Source of the DNA: Agrostemma githago
Lineage: Eukaryota > Streptophyta > Magnoliopsida > Caryophyllales > Caryophyllaceae
Length of the DNA: 64,000 nucleotides
Assembly (NCBI GenBank): GCA_958450325.1
Contig: OY288257.1
Location: 17,317,873 to 17,381,872 of the forward strand
Direction of reading: 5' to 3'
Part shown: positions 1 to 9,876 of the stretch, one piece after another
Layout of the letters: every line of letters begins with the position of its first letter
Numbering within the stretch: position 1 is the stretch's first letter
The notes under the pieces: generated by a model
Seen by the model: the letters and a program-made list of their open reading frames with translations, nothing else
Told to the model about the DNA's origin: nothing
The model's database searches: none
Translations under genes and position numbers: made by a program

Positions 1-158
1 GCTTCGTTGACTTTCCCTTGTATCGGGTTCCCGACTTTCATGACTTTGACTTTTGACTTTCGAGTGTTATTCTGTAGTTTTTTCGTGTATGATCCTTTGA
101 CTTTTTGACCGTAAGTATTCCACGTCATTTCTTGAGGATGCGGAATTTATCCCAAACA
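1..158 (-). repeat. 3' LTR of element A (partial, cut by window edge)
   Basis: Matches 40421-40578 along its whole length. It ends CCCAAACA at 158, the LTR boundary (5' end TGTTTGGG on the minus strand), and is followed at once by the polypurine tract. Confidence 0.95.
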
Positions 159-173
159 AATGCCCCCAAATTT
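159..173 (-). other. Polypurine tract of element A
   Basis: On the minus strand this reads AAATTTGGGGGCATT directly before the TG of the 3' LTR. A G-run in this position primes plus-strand DNA synthesis, and this fixes the element's orientation. Confidence 0.85.
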
Positions 174-560
174 CCGACTAAGTTCATCTTAGGCGGGAAT
201 TTTCGTTTGTGATCGTTGCTCATGGTTCTGGTGACGATTTTCCTCCATAGAGTTTGTCTTTGAGTCTGTTTCTTCTCGTTTTCCTAACTGACTCTTCTCC
301 TCCCTTATGATGACTTTATTCTTCCCTCCTCATAATTACTCGCGCTTCCCTAGACTTCCTCCCCCTCTTTACTTCATTCACTCTTACTCTTCCTCTACTT
401 ACTCCTACTCCCTCTACCTCTCTCATAACTTAAACCTCTTTTCAAAATTCAAACCGCTTTACTCCTCCGTTCTCTGCCGTCCATCGTAGTCGTGCGCCGT
501 GTCTTTCTCGTGCTCAGGTGACTTTCTCTTGTCTATATTCGTTATTTTTCCGTCTCATCC
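174..560 (+). other. Leader upstream of the antisense ORF in element A
   Basis: No credible gene. The sequence is pyrimidine-rich on the plus strand (runs of CTTCCT and CTCTTAC type), and the small ORF at 307-489 is low complexity. A weak TATA-like string, CTATATT, lies at about 533-539. If the antisense ORF has its own promoter it should be here or in the adjoining LTR. Confidence 0.4.
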
Positions 561-2544
561 ATGGCTCCTAAATCGAATCGGGGCAAATCATCTGCTCCCT
601 CTCCATCGTCATCGCCGATGACGTTTTCCCCCTCCAACATTCTGGGCAAGAAACACTCTTGCGACTCCAGTTTTGCCGGCGGGGACCTCTCCTTCGTCAG
701 AGAGGTTTTCGGTTTTGACGAAGGGGTCGAGGTTTACCTTCCTTCCTCTGGGCAGCAGGCGGACTTCATCCTACCAGGATGGATCTGCATGTACGCCTAC
801 CTGTTTCTCTTAGGTCTTCGTTTTCCATTTCCCCCACTTGTCCAAGAGCTTTTGACCCATTACAAACTAGCCCTGTGTCAATTGGCCCCCCATACCTGGA
901 GGGTGCTATTGTCCTTCTGTGTCCTGAACCATCGCCATCAGAAGGATTTCTCCTTGCGCGATGTCTGCGCCGTGTTCCAGGTGAGGCCCCTGGGATGTGG
1001 TCAGGTGACAATGCGTGTAAAGGACAAGAATTTTCCCGGCATAATCTTCCCCTCCAACCCTCATGACGCGGAATGGTTCAGAGACTTTATCTTCGTGAAG
1101 GCTGATTCCCTTTCTTCCCTTCCTTGTGATTACCTCTTTTCCGAGTGGGGACCCGTCACAGGTACTCATCGTGTTCTCAGTTCTTGAATTTTCTTGCACA
1201 CTTACAGTTCTTACTGGCTTCGTGTTGTAGGTCTACAGCAGCCTGGAAAGGTGACGCTGATTCTCGATTTCGCTGCCAAGCTGTCCAGCCTAAGTTCTGA
1301 ACAACTTACCTTCAAAAATCTTTTCGTCCCCTCTTGTAACGGCACCTGTCCTCCTCTTGCTGACACAATGTCTTCTGGTGAGGGTCATTTCGCTGAGTAG
1401 ATTTATACTTTGCCTTTCTTTTTCTTTCTGTTTGTGTTTTTTTTGTGGGACTTATGCCGTGCCTCTGTCTCCAAAAGGCAGTGCAAAAACTCCTATGACC
1501 CTGGACCGGATCAGAAGGAAGAGCATGGCTACTCGCTCATCTTCTAGGAGGGGCTCTGGTTCTTCTCCTGCTCCTTCTACCAGCTCAAAAGGAAGCGCAG
1601 TCTCTCCCTCTCAGCACGAGTCAATTCTGCAGAGGAGACGCCTGTGATTCATGTGCCTGACTCCCCTCAGCCCTCCGCTCCACATTCCGCTGAGTGTGGT
1701 TCCGATGATGTCGTGATGACCTTTCCTAGGGATTTCGGGACCATCAAGAATCTATCGGACCTGTCTGTTCTGGATCGGTTTCTTTTCCCTGGCTCTGAGG
1801 CTGCGATGGCTAGGGAGCCTCTGATTGAGACGGCAGCCCATATTGCTGCTCACGGTTTTGAGGTGATTCTGTTTTTTCTGGCTTTGAGTTACTTTCAACT
1901 TAGATTGCATTACTGACTGTTGCGGTGTTGATCAGACTCTCCAGATGGGTCTCTTCTTGAAAGCTGGCATATCCCACCTCAGGGATTTGGGGAGCCAACT
2001 TCATTCGGACAATGCTCGTCTGCTGAAGGAGGCTAATCAGGCCAAGGAGAGGGCCACAAAGCTGGAGGAGGAGGCTAATCAGGCCAAGGAGGAGGCCTCA
2101 AAGCTGAAGGGGGAGCTGGATCAGGCCAACAGACAGCTTGCTGAGGAGGGGAAGCAGAAGGAGGCCATGGAGGAGATGAAGGCTGAGTTTGCTAGGGTTC
2201 AGGATGTCAACTCCGATCTCCAGGAGAAGGTGACGGCATTGCAGAAGAATATGGTAGGGGCTCTTAGTTGGTCTGCTCTGAGTACCGAAATCCAAATGGT
2301 CAACGCCTACACCGCGGGGGAGCATGTGAACTGGGACCTGGCTGCCTTGGAGAAGAGGATGAAGGTGGAGTTCCCCAACGGCTTTGATCTGAAGATGCTT
2401 GCTGAAGGGGAAGAGGAGGTAGTGGAGGAGTCAGTTTCTTCCCCCCCAGCAGCTCAGGAGGCACCCGGACCCGTGGACGCGATTGTTGATGCTGTGGTGG
2501 TGGAGCCCCTCGCCTCTCTCCCTCCTGAGGGGAAAAATATCTAG
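561..2544 (+). CDS. Antisense ORF of element A: plant transposon protein (Transposase_28/PF04195-like) with C-terminal coiled coil
   Basis: The product resembles the 'putative gypsy-type transposon' proteins found as antisense ORFs in Tat-lineage elements; their role is unknown. My reading is four exons, 561-1161, 1231-1377, 1478-1862 and 1936-2544, with GT...AG introns of 69, 100 and 73 bp that keep phase. The start is ATGG after a pyrimidine-rich leader. Residues about 60-150 carry the family pattern, with LPGW, FPFPPLVQELL and the hallmark QLAPHTWRVLLSF. Exon 3 has a basic, Ser-rich linker. Exon 4 encodes a coiled coil with the repeated segment EANQAKE, then an acidic tail. The reading frame changes in exon 3 near 1585-1600, where the basic stretch KRKRSLSL continues in another frame; this is either a disabling indel or a missed intron. 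It runs opposite to gag-pol. Confidence 0.75.
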
Positions 2545-2585
2545 GCTGTTCAGCCTACTACTCTTGTTGTCCTTGCCCTGTGTGG
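2545..2585 (+). other. Spacer after the antisense ORF with small hairpin
   Basis: The stop codon is followed by AGGCTGTTCAGCCT (2553-2566), a 6-bp perfect inverted repeat around TT. The last five bases, TGTGG (2581-2585), are the left target-site duplication of element 1. The spacer continues at 8755. Confidence 0.5.
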
Positions 2586-4012
2586 TGATGCGTGCTATTT
2601 ATATATGATTATTTCGTCTTTTATACGCGCATTCCCGTGCTTATCGAGTAGTGAAAGCTACTATTTTCCCCCGAATTTGATACTTTGTGGTCATGTTGCA
2701 TTTTATCCAGGTTTGAACCCGTGGACGCAAAAACAAGGCAAAAATCGTGCTTAAAGATGAAATCTTATGCGAAATAAGAAAAGAGAATGATTGTTTTCAA
2801 ATAGGTCAAATTAAAACGTGAATATCTTGACTTATACAACTCCAATTGAGCTGATTCTAGTTGCGTTGGAAGGCTCTTTCTCTTACCTTTCCAACGGTAT
2901 ATTACACGTCTGATTTAAAGAAGTAACGAAGAAATGGCAAGCATTTGAAGTTGAGCGCGCAGTGCTGAAAACGGAAACAGGTCGATAATAGTCGAACGAC
3001 TATCCACTATAGTCGACCGACTATTCTCGAGACTGGATGAAGCCCGAGACTTTCCTAATTTGATGTTTAGGGTTAATAAGACTTTTGGGCTTTGATTTTA
3101 GCTTAGTATTTAAGAAACTATTAGACTAAAACCTCTTCTATCTCTCCCTTATGCTTTACTACTCTTTAGATTTCTTTCTACCCTCAACTTTTAGATCTAG
3201 ATTTCTGAATTCTTTTCTTCTCTTCCTTTAAACTCGGTAATCTAATTCTTTCTTTGTTCTTTCTTATTTTCTTGGTTATTAATTCTTTCTATTTTAATCT
3301 TATTAATTCTTTTATTCTTAATTTCTCTTTAGATCTATTCGCTATGTTTAATTTATTTATCATCTTTATTATTGTTGTCATAAATTCTTCCATGAGTAGC
3401 TAATTTCCCTTGCTAGGATTTAGGGGATCCATGAATTGAATACGATTGCTAATTAGTTTACAGGATCTGTCAATGATATTGTGTCTATGTTGTTAATTGT
3501 AGCATTTAATTGAGATTAATTAATTAAGTCGACGTAATTGATTAATTAAATTGGTGAACTCGAACCTAAGATCGGAAGCCTGGTAAGAGTTAGACCTGCT
3601 ACAACACATTAGTTTGCCCTAATAAGATCGGAAGCCATTAGAAGCATTCTAGGGTGAATAGCGGACCGGAAGGACCTTTTCACTACCCCTTAGACCAATA
3701 TCTGTGATAGACCTGTGAACCAGACTGTGACCGTAGGAAATTTATGGTGAACCAACGATCCTAGTTTTATCTCTATATTTATTCATCCTTATTCATCTTA
3801 TTTAATTTAGTTATTCTTCCTTTTATTTCTCTTCCTTCACTACTTTAGTTTATTTAACCCAATTACAAACCCCCCGATTTGGTTACTTAGATAGACTTTA
3901 ATTGCGAGTAGAATTTATTTGTCTCCTTGTGGATACGATCCTGACTTCCCTTGCTATATTTTTAGTTAGACCGTAGTTTGTTATTTTTGATAGGTGTACG
4001 ATCAGCTTATCA
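2586..4012 (+). repeat. 5' LTR of element 1
   Basis: Starts TGATGCGTGC and ends CTTATCA. Inside are two 16-bp palindromes (2988-3003 and 3009-3024) and a TATA-like TATTTAAG at 3107-3114. The T-rich part after about 3120 is probably transcribed. Confidence 0.95.
2988..3024. promoter_or_regulatory. Palindrome pair in the element 1 LTR
   Basis: ATAGTCGAACGACTAT and ATAGTCGACCGACTAT have identical 7-bp arms and central dinucleotides AA and AC. They lie about 85-120 bp upstream of the TATA-like box. The same pair is in the 3' LTR at about 7728-7764. Likely paired half-sites for a dimeric DNA-binding protein, by inference. Confidence 0.55.
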
Positions 4013-4017
4013 AATTT

Positions 4018-4035
4018 TGGCGCCGTTGCCGGGGA
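4018..4035 (+). other. Primer binding site of element 1 (tRNA-Asp type)
   Basis: TGGCGCCGTTGCCGGGGA is complementary to the 3' end of plant tRNA-Asp, as in Athila elements. It starts five bases after the LTR. Confidence 0.9.
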
Positions 4036-4098
4036 GACGGTTAATTTTACTTGTTGTTTTAGTTTATCTTTTGTCTCAGGGAACTTTCAGTTTCTTGG

Positions 4099-4102
4099 GA
4101 CG

Positions 4103-4151
<49 letters not shown>

Positions 4152-4247
4152 TTTTTTTCTCTCTTAGTTTTATTTTTCTTAGTTTTTTTTTTTTTTTTTA
4201 TCTTTTTTTTTTATATTTTTTTATTTTTCTTATTTTTTTTCATCATC
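4099..4247 (+). repeat. TTA microsatellite and T-rich tract
   Basis: About 50 bp of (TTA)n is followed by a nearly pure T tract up to the ATG of the element 1 ORF. The frame stays open here only because of composition (poly-Leu/Phe), so I start the ORF at 4248. Confidence 0.85.
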
Positions 4248-5864
4248 ATGACTATTTTCTACTTCCCTCAATTTGAACATGAACCACTGCATACTTATTT
4301 TGATAGACTTGACTCTTTTATTACTCAAAATGGTTATCATGTGAGTGTGTGGGAGGTGAGTCATATGATTTATGAGGCTGTGGATGACGCGACACGGGCT
4401 TATATTGAGGAAAACTGTGAAGGCATGTTTAAATACATGTCTTATGTGAAACGATGGGCGCTACTCCAATATTTAATCCGAAACAGTTTGGAGTCAGAGA
4501 TAAAGAGGAAGGCTGAGATATCGGAGCTTAAGGCGATGATGCAACAACTTATACATATGGTAACTTTCAAGAAAAACGAGCATGATACTCCATGTGAGAT
4601 AGATACTAAAGTTAATTTCTCACATTCCACTGATTATGTTATGACTGAATCTGTTGCATCTATTAGACAGGACATATGGCCATTTGAGGAAGATGATGAT
4701 GATGATGTGTATAGTGTTCAATCTAACCTCGTTCCCCAAATCCCCATGATTTCTAACTTGATGCAGGAAAATGACTTGCATTCCTTGGATACTTGTGAAC
4801 CACCTTACCCTCCTACAGAACAATTTTCACACCTTTTAGTTAAACCCACTTCTCATTTTGTGAATGTTGTTGTGACAAACAACAATTGTGAGATGGAAAG
4901 TGTTATATTTGATGAAAAAGTGTGTATTGATGCTTTGAATGATATTTCTTGTGAGGATAACATTGAGGATTTTGGTTCATGTGAATTTGAGAGTGTGTCA
5001 TTTGATGTCAACTTTGAGGTTTTGGAAAGAGAGTTGAACAAAGGAGAAGCCCGTGATCGTGAGAGAAAAGATCAAACGGACGAGAGTCGGGAAAAGAGTA
5101 CACTTTTGAATGATACTTTGAGTGAAGAGAGTTTCATTATTGAGGATACTTGGGATTGCGAATCTGATTTCTTTGAGAAACCTATTTTAGAGAAATTTAA
5201 GTTTTCCCATTGTTTTGAAGAGGAATCTTCTTCACCCATTGGTTATCTTGATCTCGATTCCTTTACACCTTTACTTGAACCTATGATTATGGATGAGGAT
5301 TGTGAGACTCATTTAGAAGAGGTTGTTTTGGCTCTTGGTTTCTCGTTTGATGGTCGTATTCTTCAAAGCATTGAAGATGGTGATAATAATAACTCTTTTG
5401 AGAGGGTTGGAGAGTATAAGTTTGATGCTTTAAGTAGTTTTGAGTTATTTGACTCCCCTCTTGTGCAATTTGAGTCAAATGATAAGACTTGGGATAATTT
5501 TGAAATATTTGGTATATATGTATTTTCTCACAAACTGCTCAATAGTCTTCATACTTATCATGCTTATTATTGGTCATGCTTGTTAATGTTGATTCCTTAT
5601 GACCACTTTGCTGCTGATTGGTCTAGCTTGTTTGACAAGCTAATGCGATCCTTGACCTATTTTTTAGGCGATTCACATAGGTTACTAAGATGTGTTATAT
5701 ATATATATTTTCTTTGCTTCTCTTGTATTTTTTTTTGTTTTTTTTTTGTTTTTTTGTGTGTAGGTACTGCTTTTGTGAGCCCCAAGGACGACGGAGACAA
5801 TTCCGATTATGAAGAGAATGCTTCGATGCGGTTTGGGGATATCTCATTTTTATGTATCTTGTAA
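4248..5864 (+). CDS. Gag-like acidic ORF of element 1 (538 residues), unknown function
   Basis: The start is the ATG at 4248, after the T tract. The N-terminus (FPQFEHEPLHTYFDRL, then the WALLQYLIRNSLESEIKRK region near residue 70) resembles the start of retrotransposon gag proteins that read 'EPL..Y..R'. Residues about 130-400 are strongly acidic and Ser-rich, with no zinc knuckle. Near residue 450 is SSLFDKLMRSLTYF; a similar string, SSLFDRLLRALT, ends the ORF of the element at 53430-54218. The last 60 residues are Phe/Cys-rich low complexity, and the stretch from about 5690 to 5762 could be an intron (GT at 5690, TAG before 5763). There is no protease, RT or integrase. Probably a structural or packaging protein of a non-autonomous family; that is inference. 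Confidence 0.6.
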   Translation: MTIFYFPQFEHEPLHTYFDRLDSFITQNGYHVSVWEVSHMIYEAVDDATRAYIEENCEGMFKYMSYVKRWALLQYLIRNSLESEIKRKAEISELKAMMQQLIHMVTFKKNEHDTPCEIDTKVNFSHSTDYVMTESVASIRQDIWPFEEDDDDDVYSVQSNLVPQIPMISNLMQENDLHSLDTCEPPYPPTEQFSHLLVKPTSHFVNVVVTNNNCEMESVIFDEKVCIDALNDISCEDNIEDFGSCEFESVSFDVNFEVLERELNKGEARDRERKDQTDESREKSTLLNDTLSEESFIIEDTWDCESDFFEKPILEKFKFSHCFEEESSSPIGYLDLDSFTPLLEPMIMDEDCETHLEEVVLALGFSFDGRILQSIEDGDNNNSFERVGEYKFDALSSFELFDSPLVQFESNDKTWDNFEIFGIYVFSHKLLNSLHTYHAYYWSCLLMLIPYDHFAADWSSLFDKLMRSLTYFLGDSHRLLRCVIYIYFLCFSCIFFCFFFVFLCVGTAFVSPKDDGDNSDYEENASMRFGDISFLCIL

Positions 5865-7325
5865 GTAGTTTCATTTTTCTTTATTTCAATTATTTTTGCA
5901 CTTTCATTGTCTTTCATATATTTCCCCCTTTTTTTTGTGCCTCTTATTGTTTATTGTACACAATGAGGGCATTGTGTGATTTGGTTTGGGGAGGGTATGC
6001 ATCTGTTGTTTTCATCCATCTGCATATTTCTTGCATTTCCGCATGCATAAAAAAATCAAAAAAATCAAAAATATGTTTTTGCATTTAGTCGAGTCTTAGT
6101 TGAGTCGGAATGCTATGTAGCGATGATGATAATGCTTTTATGTCTTCATTAGCTTGCTTATGCCTTGCATCGTTATCGTTTTTGTATATAATTACATGCA
6201 CCATTCTCTTGTCATTGATGAACTTTACTGAACGAATAAACTTGACTCATTGTTGGCAAACTAATCACATTTGTAAGGAATTAGAGCCTTAAACTGATGA
6301 CATTCATGATCAGTTTCATTTAGGTTGAGAGTAGTACTCCTTATGAGACATGTAACATCAAACTGCATAATCATGACATTCGTCTCTTAGGTACCTGTAC
6401 GTTTTTGACTTGTGGTTTTGACATGTGCGAAAAAGGCAAATCCTTTCTTTTAATTAATTCCCGTGAGCCTCACATAGCCAAATTGACCTGTTTGACCCGT
6501 TTATCAACTACATGCCATATATTGCCTACCCTAGTCAAGTTAGTAGATGAATTAGACGAAGTTTTTTTTTCGGGTTAATTTTGGTACCATGATATTGGAA
6601 AAGAAAAAGGGAATTGAGAAAAAAAAATGAAAAGAAAAAATAAATGAAAGAAAAAAAATTGATTGAAAAAAAATGATGAAGTGAAACTAGAAGAAGAATG
6701 TGTTTTTGTTATGAGAAAAGAATTGATCTCTCTAATTTCATGGTTATTAGTGGGAAGCGGTTTTGATAAGGTGCTTGTTGCTATGCCTAATTTCTTCGAC
6801 TGGAGCTTGGTGAGAACGGAATGTTTACTATTGATGGGTGTAAGAAATACTAGCTTGCCTTTTACCTCCTCATATCCATATCGTTTTGTCCCTTCTTACC
6901 CGATTAGCCTCACTTTATACCTTATGTAAGTCCTTGACACATGTCTTTTCCCGATAAGAATGCGTATGTACGGTTATTAGAGATTAATTTCATGTTAGAT
7001 TGCATGCATGTTCTTGTAGGTCGCAGTTTAGGTAAGTGATTTGTCTTTCCGTTTTTACATAAACTCACAATATCACCCGTTTTGTGTGATGAGCGATCCG
7101 CGAGAGTCCGACATACATAGACGATTCTTGTAAGGTTGAAGGTTCAGTATTGTTGTCATTGATCAAGCTTGTTGTATGTGATTGTTTACATTGACTTTAA
7201 TCGTTGCGCATTGGTTTGAGTAACTTTGGAGCATATTCCGCTATGAGTTGTATACCGTTCCAGTAGGATATTTTTCTTTATTTTGTGCTTGCTTGGGACA
7301 AGCAAGGGTTCGGTTTGGGGAGGTT
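5865..7325 (+). other. Non-coding 3' part of element 1, with duplicated polypurine motif
   Basis: No gene supported; short ORFs at 5852-6088, 6110-6292 and 6663-6929 have no recognisable features. The string GGTTTGGGGAGG occurs at 5983-5994, after a GAGGGCATTG motif, and again at 7312-7323 just before the 3' LTR, where it is the polypurine tract. A purine-rich A/G run lies at 6595-6680. Confidence 0.7.
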
Positions 7326-8754
7326 TGATGCGTGCTATTTATATATGATTATTTCGTCTTTTATACGCGCATTCCCGTGCTTATCGAGTAGTGAAAGCTA
7401 CTATTTTCCCCCGAATTTGATACTTTGTGGTCATGTTGCATTTTATCCAGGTTTGAACCCGTGGACGCATAAACAAGGCAAAAATCGTGCTTAAAGATGA
7501 AATCTTATGCGAAATAAGAAAAGAGAATGATCGTTTTCAAACAGGTTAAATTAAAACGTGAATATCTTGAGTTATACAACTCCAATTGAGCTGATTCTAG
7601 TTGCGTTGGAAGGCTCTTTCTCTTACCTTTCCAACGGTATATTACACGTCTGATTTGAAGAAGTAACGAAGAAATGGAAAGCATTTGAAGTTGAGCGCGC
7701 AGTGCTGAAAACGGAAACAGGTCGATAATAGTCGAACGACTATCCACTATAGTCGACCGACTATTCTCGAGACTGGATGAAGCCCGAGACTTTCCTAATT
7801 TGATGTTTAGGGTTAATAAGACTTTTGGGCTTTGATTTTAGCTTAGTATTTAAGAAACTATTAGACTAAAACCTCTTCTATCTCTCCCTTATGCTTTTAC
7901 TACTCTTTAGATTTCTTTCTACCCTCAACTTTTAGATCTAGATTTCTGAATTCTTTTCTTCTCTTCCTTTAAACTCGGTAATCTAATTCTTTCTTTGTTC
8001 TTTCTTATTTTCTTGGTTCTTAATTCTTTCTATTTTAATCTTATTAATTATTTTATTCTTAATTTCTCTTTAGATCTATTCGCTATGTTTAATTTATTTA
8101 TCATCTTTATTATTGTTGTCATAAATTCTTCCATGAGTAGCTAATTTTCCTTGCTAGGATTTAGGGGATCCATGAATTGAATACGATTGCTAATTAGTTT
8201 ACAGGATCTGTCAATGATATTGTGTCTATGTTGTTAATTGTAGCATTTAATTGAGATTAATTAATTAAGTCGACGTAATTGATTAATTAAATTGGTGAAC
8301 TCGAACCTAAGATCGGAAGCCTGGTAAGAGTTAGACCTGCTACAACACATTAGTTTGCCCTAATAAGATCGGAAGCCATTAGAAGCATTCTAGGGTGAAT
8401 AGCGGACCGGAAGGACCTTTTCACTACCCCTTAGACCAATATCTGTGATAGACCTGTGAACCAGACTGTGACCGTAGGAAATTTATGGTGAACCGACGAT
8501 CCTAGTTTTATCTCTATATTTATTCATCCTTATTCATCTTATTTAATTTAGTTATTCTTCCTTTTATTTCTCTTCCTTCACTACTTTAGTTTAGTTAACC
8601 CAATTACAAACCCCCCCGATTTGGTTACTTAGATAGACTTTAATTGCGAGTAGAATTTATTTGTCTCCTTGTGGATACGATCCTGACTTCCCTTGCTATA
8701 TTTTTAGTTAGACCGTAGTTGGTTATTTTTGATAGGTGTACGATCAACTTATCA
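7326..8754 (+). repeat. 3' LTR of element 1
   Basis: Nearly identical to 2586-4012 and ends ACTTATCA. It is followed by TGTGG, the second copy of the target duplication. Confidence 0.95.
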
Positions 8755-8943
8755 TGTGGCAAAAAATATTTTGTTAAAAAATTGATCTGTTATGAATTTC
8801 TTTCTGCCCAGGGGAGTAGAATATTTGGATTTTCATCTCTGCTCAAGGGAGCAGAGTGTTTTTGAACTTGCTTGAATACAATGCTTTTATTGCTTATCTG
8901 CTTACTTTGCTATGTTTCCATGTTTGATTTGATGTTGTTGTCA
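8755..8943 (-). other. Element A spacer between antisense ORF and truncated integrase
   Basis: Non-coding. It contains CTCTGCTC/GAGCAGAG (8837-8844 and 8849-8856), a perfect 8-bp inverted repeat around AAGG. The core and C-terminal domains of integrase expected here are absent. Confidence 0.6.
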
Positions 8944-9873
8944 TCAGTTGTTGCATGCCTTTGTTTTGTGTGGTCGACCTTTGATAAATGGTGGCCTGGG
9001 GTTTTGTTTGCCCACAATATCCATTCCCCACTTCATGAAGGGCCAAGGAGAGATTATTGGATGCAATGGTTCTGCTGGCTGGTGATTGACCGGTGCATGT
9101 CTTTGGCAGGCGTTGCATTTTTTAACATACTCTTTGGCGTCCCTGCGCATTGTTGGCCAATAGTAGCCTTGGCGAAGTGCTTTGTTGGATAGACTCTTGC
9201 CCCCTGCATGATTTCCACACTCTCCGCTGTGGAGATCATGCATTACCATCTCTGCTTCCTCCTGGCTTAGGCACCTTAGGTATGGTCCGGCGGTTGATCT
9301 TTTGAATACCACGCCATCAATGAGGGTATACTTGGATGCCTTCATCCTGAAACTTCGGGCTTCTCTTTTGTCTGCTGGCAGGATATCATCTTGCAGCCAG
9401 TCTTTGTAGGGTTTCCTCCAGTCGGAGATCTCCTCTGGTTCTGCTGTGGTGCTGCAGATCCTTGCTTCTTGAAACCATTGCAGTCCTTGATCTGGTGAAT
9501 CCCCTTCTGGTGTTCCCTGTTTCTGTGCGCCTCTCCGGATTGCTGGCTCCAGCACATGGACTATGGGTATGGTGGATACTTCTCCTGGTTTGAAGGTTGC
9601 CCCCAGAGTTGCTAAGGCGTCTGCTTCCACGTTTTGCTCCCTCGGAACTTGGTTGATTGAGAACTCTGTGAACCTCAGGGAGAGATCTTTTGCCACTTCA
9701 AGGTAAGCCATCATCTTTGAATCCTTCGCCGTGTATGAACCGTTCATATGGTTGACTATCAGCTGGGAATCACCATACACCTCCAGTTGCTTGATTTTAA
9801 GGTCTAGGGACAACTGGAGACCCAGGATCAAAGCTTCATATTCTGCTTCATTGTCCGTTGTTCGGAACTCGCA
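8944..9873 (-). pseudogene. Element A pol, 3' part: end of second RNase H plus truncated integrase
   Basis: The frame runs on from the RT segment past an in-frame TGA (9874-9876). It gives the rest of the second RNase H: NEAEYEALILGL (Glu), VYGDSQLIVNHMNG (Asp) and NVEADALATLGA (Asp). The integrase zinc-binding region follows, with NHAGG, GYYWPTMRRDA and KKCNACQRH completing an HHCC pattern, then SPWPFMKWGMDIVGK, which should hold the first catalytic Asp. After about 20 more residues the homology stops and the frame closes. The rest of the DDE core and the C-terminus are missing, so this copy cannot make a working integrase. Confidence 0.88.
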
Positions 9874-9876
9874 TCA

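Larger units (their letters stand above)
2586..8754 (+). mobile_element. Element 1: non-autonomous gypsy-type LTR retrotransposon, tRNA-Asp primer site
   Basis: It has two LTRs of about 1.43 kb that differ at only a few positions by eye. TSD TGTGG is present at 2581-2585 and 8755-8759. The primer site matches tRNA-Asp (Athila type) and a polypurine tract ends at 7325. It encodes one gag-like ORF and no protease, RT or integrase, so it would depend on another element's enzymes. It inserted in A between the antisense ORF and the broken integrase. The intact TSD and similar LTRs indicate a fairly recent insertion. Confidence 0.95.

Noticed and set aside
3978..4247. N-terminal extension of the element 1 ORF
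   Set aside because: No ATG; it would start inside the LTR, cross the primer site and read the TTA repeat and T tract.
8872..9192. Plus-strand ORF over the integrase region
   Set aside because: Shadow of the pol frame on the other strand.
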